NCBI GenBank assembly: GCA_946886565.1 | Contig: CAMPIX010000001.1 | Span: forward strand, 62,001-126,000 | Direction of reading: 5' to 3' | Length of the DNA stretch: 64,000 bases | From: an uncultured Altererythrobacter sp. | GTDB lineage: Bacteria > Pseudomonadota > Alphaproteobacteria > Sphingomonadales > Sphingomonadaceae | Shown: in pieces, positions 1-8,619 of the stretch | Position numbering within the stretch: the stretch's first letter is position 1 | Layout: every line of letters begins with the position of its first letter | Position numbers and translations under genes: made by a program | Notes under the pieces: generated by a model | Databases searched by the model: none | Seen by the model: only the letters and a program-made list of their open reading frames with translations | What the model was told of the DNA's origin: nothing

Positions 1-375
1 TCGGCGAAGGGCGTGCTGTTCGTGACGATCGAGGACGAGACCGGCATCGCCAACGGCATCCTCTGGCCCGATCGGTTCGAAATCTACCGCCGCCAAGTAA
101 TGTCGTCGTCGATGATCGCGATGCGGGGACGCCTTCAGAAGGAAGGCGAGGTCATTCACATCATCTGCGACCGGATCGCGAATCTCGACGACATGCTGCG
201 TTCGATCGGCAGCATCGATTTCGCACCGGCGAAGGGCCGTGCTGACGGCGCAAAGCATGGCGGCGGACCGGATTCGCGGGAGCCCGGGCGGAGGCGGAAC
301 TATCAGCTCGCGCACCCTGCGCTTCACGGCGCGGTTGAGGAAGTGCTGCCGATCCGAAGTCACGACTTCCGCTGA
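1..375 (+). CDS. dnaE2: Error-prone DNA polymerase DnaE2 (ImuC), C-terminal end only
   Basis: The reading frame is open from base 1 and ends at the TGA at 373-375, so only the last 124 residues are present. They contain an OB-fold-like segment (GVLFVTIEDETGIANGI) and the terminal pattern of DnaE2: a DDMLRSIGSIDF stretch, a low-complexity basic linker, and a final IRSHDFR. DnaE2 is the alternative DNA polymerase III alpha subunit that works with ImuA and ImuB in SOS mutagenesis. The rest of the gene, and any imuAB partners, lie before the window. A ParB-like C-terminal region or another OB-fold polymerase is less likely because the HDFR end is characteristic. Confidence 0.85.
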   Translation, partial: SAKGVLFVTIEDETGIANGILWPDRFEIYRRQVMSSSMIAMRGRLQKEGEVIHIICDRIANLDDMLRSIGSIDFAPAKGRADGAKHGGGPDSREPGRRRNYQLAHPALHGAVEEVLPIRSHDFR

Positions 376-399
376 ACGCCGAAGCCGCGATTCCCGCCG

Positions 400-1194
400 T
401 CAATGCGACATATTGCTCATATCATGGCCAGCATGGGGGTCAGCGGCGGATTCCTTCGAAGCCTCCGGCGCCTTTGATACGGCTTTCGGCTGCGTTGCGG
501 GCTGCGGAACCTCTGCAGGCGCGGGCGCAGGTCGCGCATCCGGGGAAGATGCAGCGGCCGGTGCCTCTTCGCCGCGCAGCAGCCGTTCCAGATCCTCGGC
601 TTCCTGAAGCTGCTTCTGCCGCGTCATCCTTGCCTTCTCCAGCACTTCCGGATCACCTCCGAGCGCCAGAAGCACATCGGACATCGCCGCACCTCCGCGA
701 TGGTGGACGATCATCTTTCGCACCCAGGTCTCTGCCGGCGTGGCGCCGCTGACCGCCATCATCTGCTGGTGCATAGCGCCGACCGCTTGCGCGAACGGGC
801 TTTCCGCCTCGCCGCCCGAACCTCCGACTCCAGCGGGGAGCAGGGCTTCGAGTTCCGAAATCTCCCGGCGCTGCATGTCGGCCGTCATCCGTGCCTTTTC
901 CAGTATCCGAGGATCGCCGCCGCCTTGAGCGAGAAGAAGGTCGGACATCGCAATCGCTCCGCGATGATGTTCGATCATTTTGCGAGTCCAGGTCTCGGAC
1001 GGATTCGCACCGTACGCGGCCTCGATCCGCTCCATCATTTGCATCTCGGCCTTCGCATACGGGTTCGACGGGTCGGCCATCATCGCGTCGGCGCCCGGTT
1101 GCTGCTGATTTTCAGCCGTTTCGGCGTCCTGCGAACAGCCTGCGACAAGAACCAGTGCCGCCGTGGCGGCGAGTGTGCTTCGGAAGAGCTGCAT
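400..1194 (-). CDS. DUF305 lipoprotein with two tandem DUF305 domains
   Basis: 264 residues. The N-terminus is a lipoprotein signal with a VLVAGC lipobox. Two DUF305 repeats follow, roughly residues 45-115 and 130-205, each with a WxRKMIxHHRG motif; this family is ferritin-like and is often copper-induced. The C-terminal third is Pro/Ala-rich and ends with DPHAGHDMSNMSH, a His/Met motif also found at the end of the 8279-8590 protein and repeated in CopB. It probably binds copper in the periplasm. It lies just downstream of, and on the same strand as, the ECF sigma module. The exact biochemical role of DUF305 is unknown. Confidence 0.85.
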   Translation of the reverse strand: MQLFRSTLAATAALVLVAGCSQDAETAENQQQPGADAMMADPSNPYAKAEMQMMERIEAAYGANPSETWTRKMIEHHRGAIAMSDLLLAQGGGDPRILEKARMTADMQRREISELEALLPAGVGGSGGEAESPFAQAVGAMHQQMMAVSGATPAETWVRKMIVHHRGGAAMSDVLLALGGDPEVLEKARMTRQKQLQEAEDLERLLRGEEAPAAASSPDARPAPAPAEVPQPATQPKAVSKAPEASKESAADPHAGHDMSNMSH

Positions 1195-1268
1195 GGTGAG
1201 TTCCTTGGCTAGGTGGGCTTCAAACCGTAATGGATGAGGATCGATCCCTTGGACGAACAGCTTTCGCG

Positions 1269-1850
1269 TCAGCTCGAAGGGCTTTGTCTTGCGTGCCGAA
1301 TGGCGAGCAGCTTCTGCCGCGCGCGATAAAGCCGCGTTTCAACGGCCTTCTCGCTGATCCGCAGAACCATGGCCGTCTCGCTTTGCGACAGACCTTCGAT
1401 CGTTCGCAGGATGAGCGGCTCCTTGAGATTGCGCGGGAGGGCGGCGATTGCGTTGGAAAGCCTCTCCAGTTCCTGACGATCGCCAGCGGCGTCCGCGGGG
1501 GAAGGAGCCGGATCGGCGATCTCGGCCGCACGCGATTCCGGGCTGGCCGCGAAGAACAGGCGCCGCACGGCGCGTCGGCGGGCCCAGTCCCGGCACTTGT
1601 TGATGGCGATGCGGGAAAGCCAAGCCCGGAACGGACGCGCCTGATCGTAGCGGTCGAGCGCCTTGAAAGCGGAGATGAAGCAGTCCTGAAGCAAGTCGAC
1701 GGCTTCCTCCGGATCCCCGATATGACCTCGAATCAGGCGATAGGTCGGCTCCCTGTGCCGGCGCATCAGTTCGGCGAATGCGTCGTTGCGGCCGGCGATT
1801 GTCAGCGCGGCCAGCTCGCCGTCGGAGCACTCCGTGGGGACGCACCTCAT
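1269..1850 (-). CDS. ECF RNA polymerase sigma factor, CnrH-like
   Basis: 193 residues. Region 2 is visible as DPEEAVDLLQDCFISAFKAL followed by FRAWLSRIAINKCRDWARRR. Region 4 is the HTH around LPRNLKEPLILRTIEGLSQ and EKAVETRLYRARQKL. Its start overlaps the end of the upstream CnrX-like gene by 4 nt, and that gene in turn overlaps a small membrane protein. This anti-sigma/sensor/sigma order is that of the metal-responsive cnrYXH system. The factor probably directs metal-induced transcription of part of this island; the specific promoters were not identified. Confidence 0.85.
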   Translation of the reverse strand: MRCVPTECSDGELAALTIAGRNDAFAELMRRHREPTYRLIRGHIGDPEEAVDLLQDCFISAFKALDRYDQARPFRAWLSRIAINKCRDWARRRAVRRLFFAASPESRAAEIADPAPSPADAAGDRQELERLSNAIAALPRNLKEPLILRTIEGLSQSETAMVLRISEKAVETRLYRARQKLLAIRHARQSPSS

Positions 1851-2290
1851 TCCGCATCGGCGGTCAGCGCCTTGACCACGGCGCGGTCAAACTTTTCGGC
1901 CTGATCGGGCCGGAGGACCGCGCGCATCGCGAAGATGTGCGAAAGCGTCTCCTTCTGCAGCTCGCCCATCGCCTGGTGCGATCTGTCGATCTCGGCCGTT
2001 ACCCGGGGCCCATAGCCGTGCTCGGCCTCGATAGCGGCCGCAAGCCGGGCATTATCCGCGCGAAGCTCGAGTTCGAGCGCACGCTTCCTGATGGCAAACT
2101 GCTTTTCCAGTCCTTCAATCCGGGCGAGTTGCCCCGCGTCGAGATCGAGTTCGTCGTGAAGAAACTCGTGCAATGCGCTGGGCTGTTCGGGCCGCTGGTC
2201 CGAAATGCCGCGGCCGATCAGAACGCCCGCGAGGGCGGCCAGAAAAACCACCGCGGCCAAGAGCCAGGTTCGCCGGGCGCCGACGTTCAC
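1847..2290 (-). CDS. Periplasmic heavy-metal sensor, CnrX/ZraP-like
   Basis: 147 residues. One N-terminal membrane anchor (about residues 8-27, TWLLAAVVFLAALAGVLIG) is followed by a periplasmic helical domain with LHEFLHDELDLDAGQL and a long charged coiled-coil region. CnrX-family sensors bind metal and relieve the membrane anti-sigma partner. It overlaps the genes on both sides by 4 nt, which supports translational coupling in a Y-X-H-like operon. The metal cannot be read from the sequence, but the copper genes around it suggest copper. Confidence 0.75.
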   Translation of the reverse strand: MNVGARRTWLLAAVVFLAALAGVLIGRGISDQRPEQPSALHEFLHDELDLDAGQLARIEGLEKQFAIRKRALELELRADNARLAAAIEAEHGYGPRVTAEIDRSHQAMGELQKETLSHIFAMRAVLRPDQAEKFDRAVVKALTADAE

Positions 2291-2568
2291 GAATGCCCGA
2301 TCAGCAAAGTGGAGGGAGCGAACCTGGCTGCGTCGCTCAGCGGAACCGGAAAGCTCTCGGCATCGCCGGACCGGTTCGGGATAAGCCCGCCGACAATTCC
2401 CAGGGCTACCGCAAGCGCCACCGCACAGATGCGGAGCGGCGTGCCGACATGCGGCTGTCCGAAACCGTGACCCTCGACCCGCTCGAAAACCGCCGCCTCA
2501 AGCCGATCCAGGTCCGTTGGCGGCGGCGCCTTTGCCAATCGCTGCAATGCTGAATCGATGTCGTTCAT
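2287..2568 (-). CDS. Small membrane anti-sigma factor, CnrY-like
   Basis: 93 residues from the ATG at 2566-2568, which has a GGGGAT ribosome binding site. The frame is open further upstream, but that extension reads as non-coding. The protein has a short cytoplasmic N-terminal region (MNDIDSALQRLAKAPPPTDL), one membrane helix (about residues 50-68, LRICAVALAVALGIVGGLIP) and a short periplasmic tail. Position and topology match CnrY, which holds the ECF sigma factor at the membrane. The assignment comes mostly from context, because such proteins are poorly conserved. Confidence 0.6.
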   Translation of the reverse strand: MNDIDSALQRLAKAPPPTDLDRLEAAVFERVEGHGFGQPHVGTPLRICAVALAVALGIVGGLIPNRSGDAESFPVPLSDAARFAPSTLLIGHS

Positions 2569-2702
2569 GGCCGTTAATCCCCGTCTCTCAATAGCATTAC
2601 GCAGCTCAGCCGGGCAGCCCTCACCGGCCAAGTTCCAGATTATGGCGAGGACGGAGTTGCGCGGGAAACGATGTCGGCCATCGGCACCGTTCCCCGGTGC
2701 AG

Positions 2703-3146
2703 TCATGATGCAATCAGGCTTTCGGTGCCCGAGGACACCCCGGCCGAGATCGACTCGACGGCCGTGCGGCACGCCTCCTCACAGCGGCGGCATGATTCGG
2801 CGCAGATGCGGCAATGCTCGTGCATGGAGGCGTGGCGCTCGCACTCAGCGGCGCATGTCCGGCAGGCCTGGGCGCACGCCTCCAGAGCGGCGACGATCAC
2901 CTGCTCGTTGCTGCCCGTCCGGCGCGTCGCGAGAGTGCCTGCCGCAAGGCAGAGGTCGGCGCAGTCGAGGTTAAGGCGGATACACTGCCGCAGCTGCTCG
3001 ATCATCTCCTCGCCGAGACAGGCGTCCGCGCAGGATGTGCAGCTCTGCGCGCATGAGAAACATTCTTCGATGCAGCGGATCAGTGCGTCGTTCGTGTTGC
3101 CCTGCACTTGAGGGTGGGCCGAGATCATTTCTTGCATATGGTGCAT
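2703..3146 (-). CDS. Four-helix-bundle copper storage protein (Csp3/DUF326-like), 18 Cys
   Basis: 147 residues with no signal peptide, so probably cytosolic. It contains 18 cysteines, mostly as CxxxC and CxxC pairs along four predicted helices (for example IRCIEECFSCAQSC, LEACAQACRTCAAEC and HCRICAESCRRCEEAC). This is the Csp3 pattern, in which Cys residues line the core of a four-helix bundle and store many Cu(I) ions. A ribosome binding site (AGGAG) lies 8 nt before the ATG at 3146. It lies upstream of the cnrYXH-like operon on the same strand and is separate from it by about 135 nt. Confidence 0.85.
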   Translation of the reverse strand: MHHMQEMISAHPQVQGNTNDALIRCIEECFSCAQSCTSCADACLGEEMIEQLRQCIRLNLDCADLCLAAGTLATRRTGSNEQVIVAALEACAQACRTCAAECERHASMHEHCRICAESCRRCEEACRTAVESISAGVSSGTESLIAS

Positions 3147-3310
3147 GGTCGCATCTCCTGGAGTGGTTGGATCGACCCCCGCTCTCTCACTCCTACGCGC
3201 CCGCAGCGCCGAACCCTTGGATTTCCTTCTTAACCAGGATCAATCGATGCCGCATTCGAGGGCTAACCGCCGCCACCGCGTATAGCAGTTTGTGGAGGGC
3301 GTAGGTTTCT

Positions 3311-3979
3311 ATGCAAAATCGAGTGTTGCTCAAGGTTGCCGCATTGTTCCTGCTGTTCGCTGCGCCGCCCGTGGCAGCGCACGAGAATCATGACCAGCTC
3401 GGCGCGGGGCCTGGACCGGCTGTGGAAGCCAATGTCGCCGACGAAGCGCGCGAGCGAAGCGCAGCGGCCCATACCGAGATGGCGGCGGCGCACGGTGAGG
3501 CGATGGAGCATCATGCCGAGGCGGCCGAGGCGAACAAGACGTTCGGCCAACGTCTGGTGAGCTGGCTCGGCCGACTCCATAGTCTCGTCATCCACTTCCC
3601 GATCGCCATGTTCCTAGGCGCGCTCGGGGTCGAGCTCTACGCGCTGTGGCGCCGCCGGCCAGAGCTGCAGGGCGCCGCGCGGGTGATGCTCATCGTCGGC
3701 GCGGTCGGCGCGGTCGCGGCGGCGTCCCTCGGCTGGTTCGCGGGCGGCTTTTATCTCACCGACCGCAATCCCATTCTTATGGCGCATCGGTGGCTGGGAA
3801 CGGCAATCGCCGTTGCCGGGTTGGTGCTTCTCTATCTTTCGGCAACCGCTCGCAGGATGCCAGAGCGGCCGCGGCGAGCCTATTGGGCGGTGCTCGGCGT
3901 GCTGACGATCGCCATTGCGGTCCAGGGCTGGCTCGGCGGCACCTTCATGCATGGCGGTATCGGTCATATGGCTTTTTGA
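3311..3979 (+). CDS. DUF2231 family membrane protein with His-rich periplasmic linker
   Basis: 222 residues. A signal peptide (cleaved near PPVAA) is followed by a His/Glu/Ala-rich stretch at about 25-75 (HENHD, AAAHTEMAAAHGEAMEHH). Four membrane helices then form a DUF2231-like domain that begins LHSLVIHFPIAMFLGALGVELYAL. The HFP motif in the first helix is typical of DUF2231 and of related heme or metal redox membrane proteins. It starts a plus-strand group with the DUF411 and DUF305 genes and diverges from the csp gene. Its function is unknown; a copper-linked membrane role is inferred from its neighbours. Confidence 0.75.
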   Translation: MQNRVLLKVAALFLLFAAPPVAAHENHDQLGAGPGPAVEANVADEARERSAAAHTEMAAAHGEAMEHHAEAAEANKTFGQRLVSWLGRLHSLVIHFPIAMFLGALGVELYALWRRRPELQGAARVMLIVGAVGAVAAASLGWFAGGFYLTDRNPILMAHRWLGTAIAVAGLVLLYLSATARRMPERPRRAYWAVLGVLTIAIAVQGWLGGTFMHGGIGHMAF

Positions 3980-3993
3980 CCTTGGAGATTGAT

Positions 3994-4524
3994 TTGGACA
4001 CTGCACGATCCACTTGCCACGCGCTTTCGAGACGGGACCTCATCTACGGCGGTCTGGCGCTTGGAATCGCTCTCACCGGATGTTCTCGCGCCGAGACGGC
4101 TGCGTCAAAGCCGGAACAGTCCTCGACGAACGAGCCGGATGCGGGCGCTCCGAAGGCCATGACCGTTTATCGGGACCCGAGTTGCGGATGCTGTGAGGCC
4201 TGGGCCAGCATCGCCGAGCAGAACGGCTACCAGGTCACGCTGCTCGACGATCCGAACATGGCAGCGGTGAAACAGCGGCTCGGCGTTCCGCCAGAGCTTT
4301 CTTCCTGTCACACCGCCCTGGTCGGCGAATATGTGGTTGAGGGCCATGTCCCGCTGGACCAGGTGGCACGCATGCTTCGCGAGCGTCCCTCCGGCATGCG
4401 CGGGATAGCCGTTCCGGGAATGCCGATCGGCTCCCCGGGAATGGAGGTTCCGGACGGGAGCAAGGAGCCTTTCCAGGTGGTCGCGTTTTACAAGAACGGC
4501 CGGACGGAGATTTTCAGGCCTTAG
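3994..4524 (+). CDS. DUF411 family metal-binding lipoprotein
   Basis: 176 residues from a TTG at 3994, chosen because a GGAG ribosome binding site lies 6-7 nt before it and no ATG is available upstream. The N-terminus combines a twin-arginine-like SRRD with a lipobox ending in LTGC. The DUF411 domain starts at [15 protein letters not shown]. Its CGCC motif and the later [18 protein letters not shown] segment are the conserved core of these proteins, which sit beside copper and silver resistance genes and have a thioredoxin-like fold. It is 14 nt after the DUF2231 gene and is likely cotranscribed with it. Confidence 0.8.
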   Translation: MDTARSTCHALSRRDLIYGGLALGIALTGCSRAETAASKPEQSSTNEPDAGAPKAMTVYRDPSCGCCEAWASIAEQNGYQVTLLDDPNMAAVKQRLGVPPELSSCHTALVGEYVVEGHVPLDQVARMLRERPSGMRGIAVPGMPIGSPGMEVPDGSKEPFQVVAFYKNGRTEIFRP

Positions 4525-4565
4525 GCAACTGGAGCATTTACCTGCGTAAAAGCGAGGATACAGAC

Positions 4566-5123
4566 ATGGAACAGGGCAAGAAGATGGAGAGCATGGGATG
4601 GAACCGGTTCGCGGCGATGATCGCGGCATCCACCTTCATCATGTTCTTCCTGATGTATCAGCTGGTCTATTCGTCCGAGCATCTGATGTTCAGCCTCAAT
4701 CGGCTGATCTCGGCCTTCATCATGGGCAGCGTCATGACCATCGTCATGCTCGGCTTCATGTGGTCGATGTACAAAGGCATGGCGCTCAAGGTCGGCGTCC
4801 TTGCCGTCGCGCTCGTCGCCGGAATCGGCCTGCTCGCGGTCAACCGGAGCCAGGCGCTGGTCGGCGATACGCTGTTCATGAAGGCCATGATCCCCCACCA
4901 CTCGATCGCGATCAACAATGCCCGCCGCGCCGCCATCAGCGATCCGCGCGTCCGCGAACTCGCGGACGAGATCATCGCAAGTCAGGTCCGGGAGATCGCG
5001 GAGATGAAGCTCCTGATCGAGGATATCGAGCGTAACGGCGAGCGCGGGACGACGGCGCTGCCAGCACGGCAGGCCGTCGTTACGCCGGACATGCTGCCCG
5101 AAATACGCAAAGCGGTGGAGTGA
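4566..5123 (+). CDS. DUF305 membrane protein
   Basis: 185 residues. Three membrane helices lie in the first 95 residues ([53 protein letters not shown]). A single C-terminal DUF305 domain follows, with [20 protein letters not shown] and helices to the end. The MIPHHS motif is the signature of the family. It follows the DUF411 gene on the same strand by about 40 nt and ends just before a bidirectional hairpin. It probably takes part in copper handling at the membrane; the mechanism is unknown. Confidence 0.8.
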   Translation: MEQGKKMESMGWNRFAAMIAASTFIMFFLMYQLVYSSEHLMFSLNRLISAFIMGSVMTIVMLGFMWSMYKGMALKVGVLAVALVAGIGLLAVNRSQALVGDTLFMKAMIPHHSIAINNARRAAISDPRVRELADEIIASQVREIAEMKLLIEDIERNGERGTTALPARQAVVTPDMLPEIRKAVE

Positions 5124-5140
5124 GGGCACCAAGCCCTCAC
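5120..5140. terminator. Bidirectional hairpin between convergent copper genes
   Basis: A perfect 8-bp stem (GTGAGGGC / GCCCTCAC) with the 5-nt loop ACCAA overlaps the end of the DUF305 gene. It lies between that gene and the convergent copB stop at 5173. There is no long T-run, so termination would be modest. Confidence 0.5.
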
Positions 5141-5172
5141 TGGTCTTTGAAGATTCACTCGTCCCGCTCGGC

Positions 5173-6387
5173 CTAGAACCAGCTTCTGATGCCGACAAGC
5201 AGGCTCCAGCCCCCTGCGTCCTCCCCGGCTGCTCGCCTGAAATCGGCCGTATCGCCGAAGGCCCGTTCGTATTCGACGCCGATATAGGGCGCGAACTCCG
5301 GCACGAACTCGTAGCGCAGGCGCGCGCCGACTTCGGCGGTCGAGAGGCCGGAACCGATGCCGAGCTCGGGCACGTCCTGGGCCGAGAGGTCGAATTCGAA
5401 CGCTGGCTGGAGGATCAGCTTCTGGGTGATGCGCTGGTCGTATTCCGCCTCGAAGCGCGCGGTGAGCTCGCCCTTGTCCGAGAGGAACAAGGAGCCGTCG
5501 ACTTCGAACCAGTAGGGCGCGAGCCCTTGGATGCCGAGCACCAAGTGCGTGCGTTCGGGATCGGGCCGGAAATCGTGGCGGATACCGGCCTGGAGATTGA
5601 ACCACGGATCGATCGCGCGGCTGTAGAGCGCCTGCACCTCGACCTGTTCGGGACTTTCGCCGAATGCGCCTTCGCCTTCGCTCTTGAGCCAGAGCTTGTC
5701 GTAGTCGCCCCCGTACCAGCCCTGGAGATCCCACTTGTAGCCGTCCGCGCCGTCGCGGGCGCGGTATTCGAACTGGTCGGCGAGGAACATCCACGTGACG
5801 TAGCCGCCATGCTCCTCGATCAGCTCTTCCTGACGCTTTCGCTCGAACAGCGCGGGATCGTAGATCGTGGCAGCGGCGTGCTCGGGTCCGGAGAAGGCCT
5901 CGGGCGGCGGCGGCGCCACGGGTGGCGCGTCCGTCGCAGCCATTCCCGGCATGGCGTGGCCGGCGTGGGGATCGGCCGATTGCTCGAGCATTCCGTGCCC
6001 TGCGTGCGGATCACTTGCCTGGGCGGGCGGAGCCGCGGGCATGTCATGGCCGGCGTGCGGGTCGGCCGCCGGCTGCTCAGGAGTCGAAGGCATGACGTGT
6101 CCGGTGTGCGGATCGGCATCCTGCGCTTGACCGGCGGGTTCGGCATGGCCGGCATGCGGATATGATTCCGGGGCCGCGGTCGGCATCGTGCAGTGGCCCA
6201 TCGCGGCGTGCTCGGGCGTGCAGGTCGATTGTGCAGGGGCAGGAGCGGGCGTCGGCGGCGGCTCGCTCTGGTGGCCGGCATGGGCGTCCTGCGCGGATGC
6301 CGGCGCGGAATGCCCGGCGTGCTGCGCGAAAGCCGCCCCGGGGAACGCAAGCGCGGAAGCGCTGAGCGCGAGGAGGAAGCGCTTCAT
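5173..6387 (-). CDS. copB: Copper resistance protein B (PcoB/CopB), outer membrane
   Basis: 404 residues. A signal peptide (ending AFAQ) leads into about 150 residues of His/Met-rich low-complexity sequence. This has repeated DPHAGH[DGA]M units and a TPEHAAMGHCTMP segment. The C-terminal CopB domain is a predicted beta barrel ending in VGIRSWF, with the family pattern DQFEYRARDGADGYKWDLQG and a WFNLQAGIRHDF strand. CopB binds copper and works with CopA in periplasmic detoxification. Its start overlaps the copA stop by 4 nt, so the two are coupled in one operon. Confidence 0.92.
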   Translation of the reverse strand: MKRFLLALSASALAFPGAAFAQHAGHSAPASAQDAHAGHQSEPPPTPAPAPAQSTCTPEHAAMGHCTMPTAAPESYPHAGHAEPAGQAQDADPHTGHVMPSTPEQPAADPHAGHDMPAAPPAQASDPHAGHGMLEQSADPHAGHAMPGMAATDAPPVAPPPPEAFSGPEHAAATIYDPALFERKRQEELIEEHGGYVTWMFLADQFEYRARDGADGYKWDLQGWYGGDYDKLWLKSEGEGAFGESPEQVEVQALYSRAIDPWFNLQAGIRHDFRPDPERTHLVLGIQGLAPYWFEVDGSLFLSDKGELTARFEAEYDQRITQKLILQPAFEFDLSAQDVPELGIGSGLSTAEVGARLRYEFVPEFAPYIGVEYERAFGDTADFRRAAGEDAGGWSLLVGIRSWF

Positions 6388-8192
6388 GCCGCACCTCCTT
6401 CATCGTCCATGGGCCGGACCTTGACGACATTCATCATGCCGGCGTGCATGTGGTAAAGGAGGTGGCAGTGGAACGCCCAGTCGCCGGGCGCATCGGCGGT
6501 GAGATCGAAGCTGGCCTTGCCGCCGGGCATCACGTTCACCGTGTGCTTGACGGGATTTCCATGCGGCATCCCGGTCACGACCTCGAAGAAATGGCCGTGG
6601 ATGTGGATGGGGTGGCTCATCATGGAGTTGTTGATGAGGTTGACGCGGACGCGTTCGTTGCGGGCGAAGCGGATCGGTTCGGCCCCTTCGTTGAGCTTCA
6701 CGCCGTCGAACGACCACATGAAGCGCTCCATGTTGCCGGTGAGGTGGATATCGACGCTGCGGGTCGGCTCGCGTTTGTCATGGAACGGTATCAGCGGCGC
6801 GAGCTGGTGGTAAGTCAGCACCCGGTGCGGCACGTCCTCGAGGCCCAGCGGCTTGTCGCCGGTGCGGTCGACCGGCATCGGCGCGATCATGTCGACGCCC
6901 ACGCCCACCTTCACGTCGGGGGGCACAAGCGATTCATCGCGCATGTCGTGGCTCATCGACATCGCGCCTTCTTCCATGCCGGCCATCGAGCCGCCGCCGC
7001 TGCCGTGATTCATGCCGGGCATCGATCCGTGGTCCATGCCGGGCATCGATCCGTGGTCCATCCCGCCCATGCCCATGTCCTTCATACCGAGCACCGGCTT
7101 GGGGCGGAGTGGCGGCACCGGCGCCTGCATGCCCAGGCGCGGCGCCAGCGTCGCGCGGCCGAGGCCTGAACGGTCGATCGACTCCGCAACCAAGGTAAAC
7201 GCCTTGTCTTCGGTCGGCGTGACGATCGCGTCGTAGGTTTCGGCGACCGATATCTGGAACTCGTCGGTTTCGACCGGCCGGACGTTCTGGCCGTCGGCGC
7301 TGACGATCGTCATCGGCAGACCCGGGATACGGATATTGAAGATGGTCATCGCCGAGGCGTTGATGAAGCGCAGTCGCACGCGCTCGCCGGGACGGAAGAG
7401 CCCGGTCCAGTTCTCCGCCGGTCCATGGCCGTTGATGAGAAAAGTGTAGGTGGCGCCGGTGACGTCGGCGATGTCGGTCGGGTCCATCCGCATCTTGCCC
7501 CACATCAACCGCTCGCTGAGGGGCATGGTGCGGGCGAGATCGTCTTCGCCGCCGATCAGGCCGGCGAGCGTCTGCCGCTCGCGGTTGAAATAGCCGCCCT
7601 GCTGCTTGAGCTTCCCGATCACATTGTGCGGATGCATGAAGGTCCAGTCGGACAGGACGATCACATGTTCGCGGTCATAGGCGACCGGATCCGCGCCGGC
7701 GGGATCGATCACGATCGGCCCGTAATGGCCGCTCTGTTCCTGCAATCCCGAATGGCTGTGATACCAATAGGTGCCGTTCTGGACGATCGGAAATTCATAG
7801 GTGAACGTCGTCCCGGGCAGGATGCCGGGAAAGCTGATGCCCGGCACGCCGTCCATGTGGAACGGCAGGATGAAGCCGTGCCAGTGGATCGACGTGTCCT
7901 CGTCGAGCGTGTTCTCGACATGAATGCGGACATTCTGCCCTTCGCGCAGGCGAATGAGAGGCGCGGGCAGCACACCGTTCAGGGTGATGGCATGGCCGGT
8001 GCGCCCGCCCACGTTGAAGCGGCTGTGGCCGACGGTGAGGCGGATATCCTCGCCCGAGAGGGTCGGCATCTGCGGCGTGAGCCCCGGCGAGCCGGACTGC
8101 GCCCAGGCGGGAAACAGGCCCGCAAAGCCCAGGCCGGCCGCGCCGGCCGCGCCGGCGCGCAGCAGCGATCGGCGGTGGATCATCTGGTTCAT
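6384..8192 (-). CDS. copA: Copper resistance multicopper oxidase CopA (PcoA), Tat-exported
   Basis: 602 residues from the ATG at 8190-8192, which is preceded by GAGGAC and matches the expected CopA N-terminus; upstream in-frame codons are not needed. A Tat signal (HRRSLLRAG) is followed by three cupredoxin domains. Copper ligands are visible as IHWHGF, YWYHSHSG, HPIHIHGHFFE and HCHLLYHMHAGM. Residues about 380-440 form a Met/His-rich insert of MDHGSMPG-type repeats. The enzyme oxidises Cu(I) in the periplasm. It is coupled to copB. A second gene called copA here (9931) is an unrelated P-type ATPase. Confidence 0.95.
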   Translation of the reverse strand: MNQMIHRRSLLRAGAAGAAGLGFAGLFPAWAQSGSPGLTPQMPTLSGEDIRLTVGHSRFNVGGRTGHAITLNGVLPAPLIRLREGQNVRIHVENTLDEDTSIHWHGFILPFHMDGVPGISFPGILPGTTFTYEFPIVQNGTYWYHSHSGLQEQSGHYGPIVIDPAGADPVAYDREHVIVLSDWTFMHPHNVIGKLKQQGGYFNRERQTLAGLIGGEDDLARTMPLSERLMWGKMRMDPTDIADVTGATYTFLINGHGPAENWTGLFRPGERVRLRFINASAMTIFNIRIPGLPMTIVSADGQNVRPVETDEFQISVAETYDAIVTPTEDKAFTLVAESIDRSGLGRATLAPRLGMQAPVPPLRPKPVLGMKDMGMGGMDHGSMPGMDHGSMPGMNHGSGGGSMAGMEEGAMSMSHDMRDESLVPPDVKVGVGVDMIAPMPVDRTGDKPLGLEDVPHRVLTYHQLAPLIPFHDKREPTRSVDIHLTGNMERFMWSFDGVKLNEGAEPIRFARNERVRVNLINNSMMSHPIHIHGHFFEVVTGMPHGNPVKHTVNVMPGGKASFDLTADAPGDWAFHCHLLYHMHAGMMNVVKVRPMDDEGGAA

Positions 8193-8278
8193 GGTTTTTG
8201 TCCTCGGCTCCCCGAAGGAGCCCAATGTTCGCTGAACGAGCCGGGAGGCAGATCGGCCGCCTCCCGGTTCGATCATTC

Positions 8279-8590
8279 TCAGTGCTGGCTCATATCATGG
8301 CCGGCATGCGGATCAGCCGCGGGCGCATCCGCCGCCTTCTCGCAGCAGGCCATCTTCTTGCCTTCGGCCTTCATCTTTTCGCAGCAGGCCATCTTTCCGT
8401 CTGCGTCCTTTTCGCAGCAGCCTCCGGCCATGTCGTGACCCTCATGTCCGTTTGCGTGGTCCATGTGCGCGGCGTGGTCGGCTGCGCCGGTCTGCGGGGC
8501 GTGCTGGGCATGCGCATCGGACGGCGCAGCTGTCTGCGCAAAGGCGGGCGAGGCGATCATCATCGCGATCGCGGCAAGCATCATCTTCAT
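8279..8590 (-). CDS. Small periplasmic His/Cys/Met-rich metal-binding protein
   Basis: 103 residues. A signal peptide (ending SPAFA) is followed by a His-rich stretch (HAAHMDHANGHEGHDM), three CCEK-type repeats (GGCCEKDADGK, ACCEKMKAEGK, ACCEKAADAP) and a terminal DPHAGHDMSQH. No enzyme domain is present. The composition and its place upstream of copA-copB on the same strand point to a periplasmic copper buffer or chaperone. It is similar in style to other small sphingomonad copper-island proteins, but I do not recognise a named family. Confidence 0.65.
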   Translation of the reverse strand: MKMMLAAIAMMIASPAFAQTAAPSDAHAQHAPQTGAADHAAHMDHANGHEGHDMAGGCCEKDADGKMACCEKMKAEGKKMACCEKAADAPAADPHAGHDMSQH

Positions 8591-8619
8591 GTGTAATCTC
8601 CGAAAGAAGTGAGAAGAAC

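Noticed and set aside
5527..6165. 212-codon plus-strand frame opposite copB
   Set aside because: It is the antisense of the CopB repeat region; CopB has clear homology and a signal peptide.
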